Part shown: positions 6,885 to 14,608 of the stretch, one piece after another
Layout of the letters: each line of letters starts with the position of its first letter
Numbering within the stretch: the stretch's first letter is position 1
NCBI RefSeq assembly: GCF_900142525.1
Contig: NZ_FRBD01000014.1
Location: 62,001 to 126,000, forward strand
Direction: 5' to 3'
DNA: 64,000 bases
Source of the DNA: Xylanibacter ruminicola
GTDB lineage: Bacteria; Bacteroidota; Bacteroidia; Bacteroidales; Bacteroidaceae
The notes under the pieces: generated by a model
Databases searched by the model: none
The model's input: only the letters and a program-made list of their open reading frames with translations
What the model was told of the DNA's origin: nothing
Position numbers and translations under genes: made by a program

Positions 6885-8003
6885 ATGAAAAAGTTATTTG
6901 TGTTGACAGTGGGGGCAATGATGATTGCCAGCTGCGCAGGGATTAAGAATGCTGAGCCAGAAAAGACTGGCGCTCAATTGTTGAAAGAACGTCTGGATAC
7001 CCTAAGAGAAAAGGGTATTATGTATGGGCATCAGGACGACCCGTTCTACGGACTGACTTGGGCGTATCAGAACGACTCGAGCGACGTGAAGAACGTGTGT
7101 GGAGACTATCCTGCCGTGATGGGCTTTGAGTTGGGAGGCATAGAGATGGGCGACGAGAAGAGCCTGGACAGCGTGCCCTTTACCCGCATTACTCAGGAAA
7201 TCATCAACCACTATAACCGTGGTGGTATCATCACCATCAGCTGGCATCCCCGCAATCCTGTGACTACAATAGACGGTGGCGGACTGGCAGGACAGAAATT
7301 CCCAGAGGGAACGGCTTGGGACGTGACTGATAGCGCTGTGGTAAAGAAAGTGCTTGACGGTGGCGAATATCACGATAAGTTTGAAACATGGATGCAGAGA
7401 CTGTCTGACTTCCTGGCAACACTGAAGACAAGTGATGGCAAGAAGATACCTTATATCTTCCGTCCGTGGCATGAAAATTCGGGCTCTTGGTTCTGGTGGG
7501 GCGAAAAACTCTGTACGGTAGAAGAGTATAAGGCGCTATGGAACATGCTGCAAGATAAGCTGAAGGCCGATGGGTTCGACAATATAGTATGGGCATACTC
7601 GCCAGGTTGTCAGGATAATCTGACTGCTGAGAGACTGCTTGACCGCTATCCTGGCGACGATCGCGTAGATATGCTGGGTCTTGACGGTTATCAGTGGGTG
7701 CCTGAGGAGAAAGATGCCTTCATGGCTCGTACCAAGCAGAATCTGGAAGTGCTCTGTAAAGTTTCTGAGGAACACGGACTGATACCTGCTCTGACTGAAT
7801 GCGGTATGAAAAACCTGACTGAGCCTACTTGGTGGTCGTCGACACTGCTGCCAGCTGTAGAGCAATTCCCAATAAGCTATATGCTGACTTGGCGAAATGC
7901 ACCACACGAGTGGTTTGGGCCATCGCCAGCCAAGCCTGATGCACCATACTTCGTAGAAATGTACAAGAAGAATAATACTTTATTCCTAAAAGATATAAAA
8001 TAA
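6885..8003 (+). CDS. Beta-mannanase, GH26 lipoprotein
   Basis: 372 residues. The start MKKLFVLTVGAMMIASCAG is a lipoprotein signal with Cys at residue 17. The GH26 acid/base lies in RPWHENSGSWFWWG (Glu197) and the nucleophile in ALTECGM (Glu305), both intact. GH26 enzymes cut beta-1,4-mannan, and several Bacteroidota members release mannobiose. That product fits the downstream GH130/epimerase pathway exactly. Spacing is 47 bases from the CE7 gene and 65 bases to the GH130 gene, with no TAnnTTTG box seen in either gap, so co-transcription is likely. Confidence 0.9.
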   Translation: MKKLFVLTVGAMMIASCAGIKNAEPEKTGAQLLKERLDTLREKGIMYGHQDDPFYGLTWAYQNDSSDVKNVCGDYPAVMGFELGGIEMGDEKSLDSVPFTRITQEIINHYNRGGIITISWHPRNPVTTIDGGGLAGQKFPEGTAWDVTDSAVVKKVLDGGEYHDKFETWMQRLSDFLATLKTSDGKKIPYIFRPWHENSGSWFWWGEKLCTVEEYKALWNMLQDKLKADGFDNIVWAYSPGCQDNLTAERLLDRYPGDDRVDMLGLDGYQWVPEEKDAFMARTKQNLEVLCKVSEEHGLIPALTECGMKNLTEPTWWSSTLLPAVEQFPISYMLTWRNAPHEWFGPSPAKPDAPYFVEMYKKNNTLFLKDIK

Positions 8004-8068
8004 TAATGCATAAAAATGTCAGCTCGACTAAGCTAAGTGCATGGAAATATCAAAACAATAAATAGAAT

Positions 8069-9232
8069 ATGAGCAATTTTAAAGAAAGAGTAGCAGCCTT
8101 GAGAAAACATCATGAGGAGCTGCTGACAAAGAAAAATGAAAAACTGGAGTGGGGTAATGGGATATACGAAAAGTATAAAAACCCAGTGGTAACAGCCGAA
8201 CACGTGCCATTGGAGTGGAAATACGACTTCAACGAGCAGGATAATCCCTACCTGATGCAGCGTATTATGTGTAACGCTGCGCTAAATGCAGGCGCCCTGA
8301 AGTGGCAGGGTAAATACCTGTTGGTGGTACGCGTAGAGGGAGCCGACCGCAAGAGCTATTTTGCTGTGGCCGAGAGTCCTAACGGTGTGGATAACTTCCG
8401 TTTCTGGGAGGAGCCTATCACCATGCCCGACGATGTGATTCCTGCTACCAATGTGTACGATATGCGAGTGACTCAGCATGAGGATGGCTGGATTTATGGC
8501 GTGTTCTGTGCTGAGCGCCACGACGATAATGAACCAGGCAACCTGAGTGCTGCTACAGCCACGGCTGGTATCGCTCGTACCAAGGACCTGAAGACCTGGT
8601 ATCGACTGCCCGATTTGAAAACACGGAGTCAGCAGCGTAACGTCGTGCTGCACCCAGAGTTTGTAGATGGAAAATACGCCTTCTATACCCGTCCGCAGGA
8701 TGGATTTATCGACACTGGTAGCGGTGGTGGTATAGGTTGGGCGCTGGTCGACGACATCACCAACGCTGAAATCAAGGAAGAAAAGATTATCTACGAGCGC
8801 AGGTATCATACGATTACCGAGGTGAAGAACGGTGAGGGTCCACACCCCATCAAGACACCCAAGGGGTGGTTGCATCTGGCTCATGGCGTGCGTGCCACTG
8901 CCGATGGATTGCGCTACGTACTCTATATGTATATGACTGCCCTCGACGACCCAACCAAGGTGATAGCACGTCCAGGCGGATACTTCTTGGTGCCTGAGGG
9001 TAATGAGTATCTGGGCGACGTGATGAACGTGGCTTTTGCTAATGGATGGATTGCTGATGAGGATGGTAAGGTGTTTATCTACTACGCCTCGGCCGATACC
9101 CGTATGCACGTGGCTACTTCGACCATCGACAAGTTGATAGACTACTGCATGAATACCCCAGAAGACGGCTACTACACTGCCGCCAGCGTTGAGACCATCA
9201 AGAAATTGGTGGAAAAGAATCGTAAATTGTAA
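8069..9232 (+). CDS. 4-O-beta-D-mannosyl-D-glucose phosphorylase, GH130
   Basis: 387 residues, no signal peptide, cytoplasmic. The start (MSNFKERVAALRKHHEELL) and the core NPYLMQRIMCNAALNAGALKW are typical of the mannosylglucose phosphorylase subfamily. The VYDMRVTQHEDG motif places an Asp at residue 131. As I recall, Asp131 is the reported general acid of the Bacteroides fragilis enzyme. The reaction is phosphorolysis of beta-mannosyl-1,4-glucose to alpha-mannose-1-phosphate and glucose. The substrate is supplied by the 2-epimerase two genes downstream. The stop codon lies in a short A/T-rich period-8 repeat (9227-9250). Confidence 0.92.
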   Translation: MSNFKERVAALRKHHEELLTKKNEKLEWGNGIYEKYKNPVVTAEHVPLEWKYDFNEQDNPYLMQRIMCNAALNAGALKWQGKYLLVVRVEGADRKSYFAVAESPNGVDNFRFWEEPITMPDDVIPATNVYDMRVTQHEDGWIYGVFCAERHDDNEPGNLSAATATAGIARTKDLKTWYRLPDLKTRSQQRNVVLHPEFVDGKYAFYTRPQDGFIDTGSGGGIGWALVDDITNAEIKEEKIIYERRYHTITEVKNGEGPHPIKTPKGWLHLAHGVRATADGLRYVLYMYMTALDDPTKVIARPGGYFLVPEGNEYLGDVMNVAFANGWIADEDGKVFIYYASADTRMHVATSTIDKLIDYCMNTPEDGYYTAASVETIKKLVEKNRKL

Positions 9233-9250
9233 AATTGTTAAATAGTAAAA
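9227..9250 (+). repeat. Period-8 repeat over the GH130 stop codon
   Basis: Three imperfect 8-mers, TTGTAAAA, TTGTTAAA and TAGTAAAA. The TAA stop (9230-9232) is in the first. Confidence 0.4.
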
Positions 9251-9257
9251 TCAAACC

Positions 9258-10601
9258 ATGGCTAGTTTAAAAGAAAAAATCGGTTACGCCTTAGGCGATG
9301 CCGCTGCAGGAGGAATCACATGGAAAATCATGTCGATAGCCTTCCCGCTGTTCTTTACAAATGTGTTCGGATTGACGTTTGCTGATGCTGCAACACTGAT
9401 GCTCATCGCACGTATGTTCGACGTAGTTACTGACCCACTGATGGGATCGCTGGCCGATCGCACGCAGAGCAGATGGGGTACCTATCGCCCTTGGCTGATA
9501 TTTGGTGCTATCCCCTTCGGACTGGTGTTCGCTCTGCTGCTCTATACACCCGATTTCGGGCTGACAGGCAAGCGTATCTGGGCTTATAGCCTTTATCTGC
9601 TCATGATGGCGATGTATACCGCAGTGAATGTGCCTTACGGTTCGCTGTTGGGCGTGATGACCGACGATGATAATGAGAAAAACCAGTTCTCTAGCTTCCG
9701 TATGGTGGGTGCTTATGCAATGGGATTTATCACTCTGCTGTCGTTCCCATACTTGCAGCGGCTGGTGGGCGGTACCGAGCAGCATCAGTATGCCGTTCTG
9801 GGTGCATTCTTTGGCTTTATAGCCGCTGCTGGCACACTGGCTTGCGGATTTCTGACCAAGGAGCGCCTGAAGCCAGTACGCGCTGAGAAATTCTCGTTTA
9901 AGCAGTTTGGCGATCTGTTTAAGAATAAGCCTTGGATTATTCTGACACTGATTGGAATCTGTACAAACTTTTTTAATGGATTCCGTTACGCCGTTGCGGG
10001 CTATATGATTGAGTATTGTCTGCATGGCGATGTAACCGTTAGCGGACTGATTATTAACTACACTGTGTTTATGACCTTTGGTGAGCTGACTTGTATGATA
10101 TTCGGCGGTGTGTCGCCTGCATTTACCAAGATGGTTGGCTCTAAGCGCATGGCGTTTATGATGGCCGCGCTGATTTGTGTAGTATTTTCGGTAGCTTTCT
10201 TCTTCATCCCCATGGATCCTGGTTATATCTGGGTGATGGTGGCCTTGGTAGTACTTACCTCTATCGGTATCGGACTCTACTCACCACTGTTGTGGAGTAT
10301 GTATGCTGACGTGGCCGACTATGCTACTGAGAAGAACGGCACATCGTCGACAGGACTTATCTTCTCGTCGGGAACCATGGCGCAGAAGTTCGGTACAGCC
10401 ATCTCTGGTTCGCTGGTAGCCCTGTTCCTGGGCTTGGCTGGCGCTAGCATGATTACCGACGATATGGGTAACACTATGGTTGACCCAGCATCGATTACCG
10501 ACTCAGTACTCACGATGGTATGGTCGCTGTTCTCGCTGTTCCCAGCCGTTATCGCTGGACTGATTATTCTGCTTACATGGATTTATCCTATTAAAAAATG
10601 A
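9258..10601 (+). CDS. GPH-type sugar:cation symporter (MelB-like)
   Basis: 447 residues with about 12 hydrophobic segments. The N-terminal signature KIGYALGDAAAGGITWKI and the loop VVTDPLMGSLADRTQSRWGTYRPW are characteristic of the glycoside-pentoside-hexuronide:cation symporter family in the inner membrane. Between the phosphorylase and the 2-epimerase, its most likely cargo is beta-1,4-mannobiose or short manno-oligosaccharides. Its last 4 bases overlap the start of the epimerase gene (ATGA), indicating translational coupling. Confidence 0.88.
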   Translation: MASLKEKIGYALGDAAAGGITWKIMSIAFPLFFTNVFGLTFADAATLMLIARMFDVVTDPLMGSLADRTQSRWGTYRPWLIFGAIPFGLVFALLLYTPDFGLTGKRIWAYSLYLLMMAMYTAVNVPYGSLLGVMTDDDNEKNQFSSFRMVGAYAMGFITLLSFPYLQRLVGGTEQHQYAVLGAFFGFIAAAGTLACGFLTKERLKPVRAEKFSFKQFGDLFKNKPWIILTLIGICTNFFNGFRYAVAGYMIEYCLHGDVTVSGLIINYTVFMTFGELTCMIFGGVSPAFTKMVGSKRMAFMMAALICVVFSVAFFFIPMDPGYIWVMVALVVLTSIGIGLYSPLLWSMYADVADYATEKNGTSSTGLIFSSGTMAQKFGTAISGSLVALFLGLAGASMITDDMGNTMVDPASITDSVLTMVWSLFSLFPAVIAGLIILLTWIYPIKK

Positions 10602-11887
10602 ACGAAGAACACGTTGACATGATGAAGCTGGAGATGCAGGATGTGCTGGAAAACAACATCCTGCCCTTCTGGCTCGAGAAAATGCAAGACAACGAGAATG
10701 GTGGCTTTTACGGCCGTATAGACGGTAGCGGAGTGTTGCACCCCGATGCCGAGAAAGGCGCCATACTCAATGCCCGCATACTGTGGACCTTCTCGGCTGC
10801 CTACAGGGTGCTGGAGAAGGAGGAGCTGCTGGAAGCTGCCACGAGGGCGAAAGACTACCTGGTAGACCACTTTATAGACCCAGAATATGGAGGCGTGTAT
10901 TGGAGTGTAGACTATCAGGGTAATCCGCTTGACACCAAGAAACAATTCTATGCCATAGGCTTTGCTATTTACGGTCTGAGTGAGTATGCACGTGCCACGG
11001 GCGATAGAGAGGCCCTGGAGTATGCGCTCGACCTGTATGACTGCATAGAGGAACATGCATTTGATAAAGCGCATAATGGCTATATTGAGGCGTGTACGCG
11101 AGAGTGGGGAGAGATAGCCGACATGCGACTATCGGAGTTGGATGCCAACTATCCTAAGTCGCAGAATACGCATCTGCACATTATTGAGCCATATACCAAC
11201 CTCTTGAGGTGTCTGAAAGAGATGCAGGCTCAAGCATCGTGCGACTATGTACCTGCCATTGGATCGGTGCTTCCTGTAGGCATCAGTGTGCCTATAGAGA
11301 CCATCGTGAGCATAGAGTCGTCGTTGCGTAATTTGATTGACATTTTTACAGATTTCATACTGAATCCTAATACCAATCATCTGGACCTGTTCTTTGATAT
11401 GGACTGGAAACGAGGTGCAGGGAATCTGGAGAGCTACGGGCACGATATAGAGTGCTCTTGGCTATTGCACGAGGCGGCATTGGTACTTGGCGATAAAAAA
11501 GTGCTCGCTAAGATTGAAGGCGTTGTGCAAAAGGTTGCAAAAGCATCGGAAAAAGGTTTACGTCAGGATGGTTCGATGATACACGAGGCCAATCTGGATA
11601 CTGGTCATGTTGACGATGATTTGCATTGGTGGGTTCAGGCTGAAAATGTGGTAGGCTGGTTTAACCTGTGGCAGCATTTTGGTGATGAAGATGCCTTCGA
11701 AAAGGCTGAGAAATGCTGGAAGTATATTAAAGACCAGTTGATAGACTGGGATAATGGCGAGTGGTATTGGAGCAGGCATCCGGACGGAACCCTGAACACC
11801 ACTGGCGACAAGGCCGGATTTTGGAAATGTCCGTACCATAACAGTAGAATGTGTCTCGAGATAATTGAGAGAACTGCAGAGAATTGA
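10598..11887 (+). CDS. Cellobiose/mannobiose 2-epimerase (AGE family)
   Basis: 429 residues, cytoplasmic, alpha/alpha-barrel of the N-acylglucosamine 2-epimerase family. Visible motifs are ENGGFYGRIDG near the start, the catalytic-region HLHIIEPYTNLLR near residue 190, DDDLHWWVQAENVVGWFN, and WYWSRHPDG near the end. Such enzymes convert mannobiose to mannosylglucose (and cellobiose to glucosylmannose), feeding the GH130 phosphorylase. The chain looks about 25-30 residues longer than the usual length near 400. The extra part appears to be an insertion around residues 208-238 (QAQASCDYVPAIGSVL and following). It starts inside the symporter stop (ATGA) and ends at the terminator 11942-11966. Confidence 0.88.
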   Translation: MNEEHVDMMKLEMQDVLENNILPFWLEKMQDNENGGFYGRIDGSGVLHPDAEKGAILNARILWTFSAAYRVLEKEELLEAATRAKDYLVDHFIDPEYGGVYWSVDYQGNPLDTKKQFYAIGFAIYGLSEYARATGDREALEYALDLYDCIEEHAFDKAHNGYIEACTREWGEIADMRLSELDANYPKSQNTHLHIIEPYTNLLRCLKEMQAQASCDYVPAIGSVLPVGISVPIETIVSIESSLRNLIDIFTDFILNPNTNHLDLFFDMDWKRGAGNLESYGHDIECSWLLHEAALVLGDKKVLAKIEGVVQKVAKASEKGLRQDGSMIHEANLDTGHVDDDLHWWVQAENVVGWFNLWQHFGDEDAFEKAEKCWKYIKDQLIDWDNGEWYWSRHPDGTLNTTGDKAGFWKCPYHNSRMCLEIIERTAEN

Positions 11888-11941
11888 TATATCTCAAGCC
11901 TCTTGCCTTTCACCTCATAAGTATTTTGTATTAAAAATTTT

Positions 11942-11966
11942 CGCCAAAGTATTTGGAGCTTTGGCG
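11942..11966 (+). terminator. Terminator of the mannan cluster, overlapping the next promoter
   Basis: Eight-base stem CGCCAAAG (11942-11949) and CTTTGGCG (11959-11966) with a 9-base loop, followed by a short T run. The -33 box of the next promoter lies in the loop. Confidence 0.6.
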
Positions 11967-11983
11967 GAATTTTTGTACCTTTG
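11952..11983 (+). promoter_or_regulatory. Promoter for the alkaline phosphatase gene
   Basis: -33 TTTG at 11952-11955 and -7 TACCTTTG at 11976-11983, 20 bases apart. Only 9 bases lie between the -7 box and the ATG at 11993, so the leader is very short. Confidence 0.65.
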
Positions 11984-11992
11984 CACACAATT

Positions 11993-13501
11993 ATGAGGAA
12001 AATATTACTATTCATTGCATTAGCGGCGTGCTATATTGCTGAATGTCAGGCACAAACGCAGTTCAACGAGCGTCCTAAGCTCGTGGTTGGAATCGTAGTA
12101 GATCAGATGCGTTGGGATTACCTGGGCAGATATTACGACAAGTATCAGGAAGACGGATTGAAACGTCTGATAAACAAGGGATACTCGTGTAATAACTGCC
12201 TAATTAATTATCTGCCAACCGTTACTGCCATCGGACATACCAGCGCTTATACCGGCACCACCCCCGCTTTTCATGGTATCTGCGGTAACGCCTTTTACAA
12301 GAATGGTGTGAAGATTAGCAGTTGCGAGGATCACGACGTGAGTACCGTGGGTAGTGACAAGAAAGATGCTTCATCGCCCGTGAACCTGTTGGCCACCACC
12401 ATTGGCGACCAGCTGAGACTGCATACCGACTTCAAGTCGAAGGTGATTGGCGTGAGCTACAAGGACCGTGCAGCCATTCTGCCAGCCGGACGTAGTGCAA
12501 ATGCTGCCTACTGGATTGATACCAAGAACGGACAGTTTATCAGCAGCACATGGTACATGCAAGAACTGCCACAGTGGGCTAAGGACTACAACGTGCAGAT
12601 GAAGAAAAACAAGGAACTGAAGAAGGTGGGCAAAGATGTAGGATTATATCCTCTCTGCGGCCACCTGATTGCTGATATGGCTATCTCGGCCCTGAAGGGC
12701 GAACAGCTTGGCAAGGGCGAAGAGACCGATATGCTGTGCATCAGTTTCTCGCAGACTGACGTTATCGGACATGAGTGGAGTACTCGAGGTGAGCGTACCG
12801 ACGAGGCTTATCTGGAATTGGATAAGGACATAGCCAAACTGCTGAAGGCGTTCGACGAGCAGGTGGGCGAGGGTAACTATCTGGTGTTCCTGACTGCTGA
12901 CCACGGTGCTGCACACAACTTCCAGTTTATGGAAGACCATAAGCTGAATGGTGGCGCCTTTAAGTGGGACGAGGTGTTCTCGGTAGAGGCTGCTAAGAAG
13001 TTGGCCGCAAAATTCCATCTGACAAAGAATGTCATTAAGGATTGTCTGGACTATCGCATTGTTCTGGACAAGGATGCTATACGTGAACAGGGTGTAGACG
13101 AGCAGGCACTTCGTGATGCCATCGTAGAAGAGCTGTTGAATACGCCCCACGTGGCATTTGCCTTCGACTTTAAGAAGGCTGCCACAGCCCCAGTGCCTGA
13201 GATGCTGAAAGAGCGCGCACTGAAGGGCTATCACCACGACCGTTCGGGCGACATCATCTTTATGCTGGAGCCAGGATGGTACGGGTTCGGAAAATGGTCA
13301 TCGCCAGTAGGTACTACCCACGGCGAGTGGAATCCATACGACGCCCATATACCTCTGCTGTTCTACGGCTGGAAGGTAAAGCATGGCGCCACAAGTCGTG
13401 AGGTGCACATTGTGGATATAGCTCCAACGGTGTGTCAGAAACTTCATATCCAGCAGCCCAACGCGTGCATTGGTGAGGCCATCACAGAGGTGATAGAATA
13501 G
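11993..13501 (+). CDS. Alkaline phosphatase superfamily protein (PafA-like), exported
   Basis: 502 residues from ATG 11993. An in-frame TTG at 11981 overlaps the -7 box and is rejected. A signal peptide ends near ECQAQ. The motif LVVGIVVDQMRWDYL carries the first metal-binding Asp. PTVTAIGHTSAYTG (from about residue 75) holds the Thr nucleophile region of the nucleotide-pyrophosphatase-like branch. FLTADHGAAHN supplies the Asp/His metal ligands. These features match periplasmic broad-specificity phosphomonoesterases of the PafA type. It lies between the mannan cluster and nuoA. No TAnnTTTG box is seen before nuoA (31-base gap), so nuo may be transcribed through from here. Confidence 0.85.
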   Translation: MRKILLFIALAACYIAECQAQTQFNERPKLVVGIVVDQMRWDYLGRYYDKYQEDGLKRLINKGYSCNNCLINYLPTVTAIGHTSAYTGTTPAFHGICGNAFYKNGVKISSCEDHDVSTVGSDKKDASSPVNLLATTIGDQLRLHTDFKSKVIGVSYKDRAAILPAGRSANAAYWIDTKNGQFISSTWYMQELPQWAKDYNVQMKKNKELKKVGKDVGLYPLCGHLIADMAISALKGEQLGKGEETDMLCISFSQTDVIGHEWSTRGERTDEAYLELDKDIAKLLKAFDEQVGEGNYLVFLTADHGAAHNFQFMEDHKLNGGAFKWDEVFSVEAAKKLAAKFHLTKNVIKDCLDYRIVLDKDAIREQGVDEQALRDAIVEELLNTPHVAFAFDFKKAATAPVPEMLKERALKGYHHDRSGDIIFMLEPGWYGFGKWSSPVGTTHGEWNPYDAHIPLLFYGWKVKHGATSREVHIVDIAPTVCQKLHIQQPNACIGEAITEVIE

Positions 13502-13532
13502 TATATTAGTATAACATTATATTTAACTTTTT

Positions 13533-13883
13533 ATGAACTTTACTTTGTTAATTACCGTCTTGGTGACGGCTTTGACATTGGTGGTAGCGGCCTACATAGT
13601 AGCCAAGCTGATAGGACCTAGGTCTTACGCTAAGGTGAAGGGTGAGCCGTATGAGAGTGGTATCCCAACTCGAGGCAGCTCATGGTTGCCTATCTCTGTA
13701 GGATTCTACCTCTTTGCCATCTTGTTCCTCATGTTCGATGTGGAAACGGTGTTTCTGTATCCATGGGCAGTAGTAGTGAAGGACTTTGGTGCTATGGCAT
13801 TGCTTAGCATCGGTTTCTTCTTGGTAGTTCTGGTATTAGGCTTGGCTTATGCTTGGCGGAAAGGAGACTTGGAATGGAAGTAA
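13533..13883 (+). CDS. nuoA: NADH-quinone oxidoreductase-like subunit A
   Basis: 116 residues with three membrane helices. The conserved loop segment YESGIPTRGSSW and the following FLMFDVETVFLYPWAV are the family hallmarks. NuoA is a small inner-membrane subunit at the junction of the quinone chamber and the proton-pumping arm. It is the first gene of a ten-gene operon. Its last 10 bases overlap the start of nuoB. Confidence 0.95.
   Translation: MNFTLLITVLVTALTLVVAAYIVAKLIGPRSYAKVKGEPYESGIPTRGSSWLPISVGFYLFAILFLMFDVETVFLYPWAVVVKDFGAMALLSIGFFLVVLVLGLAYAWRKGDLEWK
13859..13866 (+). promoter_or_regulatory. Ribosome binding site fixing the nuoB start
   Basis: AAAGGAGA, 7 bases ahead of the ATG at 13874. 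It lies inside the nuoA coding region and supports 13874 over an upstream TTG at 13853. Confidence 0.6.
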
Positions 13884-14608
13884 GAAAGCCCAGTATCAAG
13901 AGTATCCCCTACGAGGAGTGGAATGACAACGACTCGTTGGAGAAGATTATTGACGAGCTCCATGAGGGTGGCGTCAATGTGATTACGGGCTCGCTCGACC
14001 AGTTGATTAACTGGGGACGCTCTAACTCACTCTGGTCATTGACCTTTGCTACATCTTGTTGTGGTATCGAGTTTATGGCTTGTGGTTGTGCCCGTTATGA
14101 CTTTGCTCGCTTTGGTTTCGAGGTAACACGTAACTCTCCACGTCAGGCCGACCTGATTATGTGTGCTGGTACCATTACTCATAAGATGGCTCCAGCATTG
14201 AAGCGCCTGTACGACGAGATGGCCGAGCCTAAGTATGTGATTGCTGTTGGTGGTTGCGCCATCAGTGGTGGTCCATTCAAGTCGAGCTACCATGTAGTGA
14301 AGGGTATCGAGGAAATCGTGCCCGTAGATGTATTTATTCCTGGTTGTCCTCCACGTCCAGAGGCTATCATGTATGGCATGATGCAGCTGCAGCGTAAGGT
14401 GAAGATTGAAAAATTCTTCGGAGGTGCTAACCACAAGCAAACCGCTGAGGAGCGCGAGCTTGGTGTATCTAACGAGGAGTTGACATTCCGTGAGAAGCTG
14501 GGCGATCATCGTCGTGAGCCAATCGTGGTTACAAATGTTCCCCAGGAGTTTGTAGATGAAATGAAGTCTGCTCAGGCAGACGCTAAAGCAGAGGAGGAAA
14601 AGGCATGA
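13874..14608 (+). CDS. nuoB: NADH-quinone oxidoreductase-like subunit B
   Basis: 244 residues. The N2 iron-sulfur cluster ligands are present: the paired cysteines in TSCCGIEFMACG, the Cys in VGGCAISGGP and the Cys in PGCPPRPEAI. NuoB carries the terminal [4Fe-4S] centre that passes electrons to quinone. The C-terminus is extended by a charged tail (DAKAEEEKA). The start at 13874 overlaps nuoA and is set by a good ribosome binding site. The stop overlaps the nuoCD start (ATGA). Confidence 0.95.
   Translation: MEVRKPSIKSIPYEEWNDNDSLEKIIDELHEGGVNVITGSLDQLINWGRSNSLWSLTFATSCCGIEFMACGCARYDFARFGFEVTRNSPRQADLIMCAGTITHKMAPALKRLYDEMAEPKYVIAVGGCAISGGPFKSSYHVVKGIEEIVPVDVFIPGCPPRPEAIMYGMMQLQRKVKIEKFFGGANHKQTAEERELGVSNEELTFREKLGDHRREPIVVTNVPQEFVDEMKSAQADAKAEEEKA

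Noticed and set aside
5809-6918. 369-codon antisense frame over CE7
   Set aside because: Opposite a clear CE7 esterase, low-complexity composition, no domain.
8282-9109. 275-codon antisense frame over GH130
   Set aside because: Shadow of the phosphorylase gene, whose catalytic motifs are intact.
11981-11992. TTG start for the phosphatase gene
   Set aside because: It lies inside the -7 promoter box. ATG 11993 gives a normal signal peptide.
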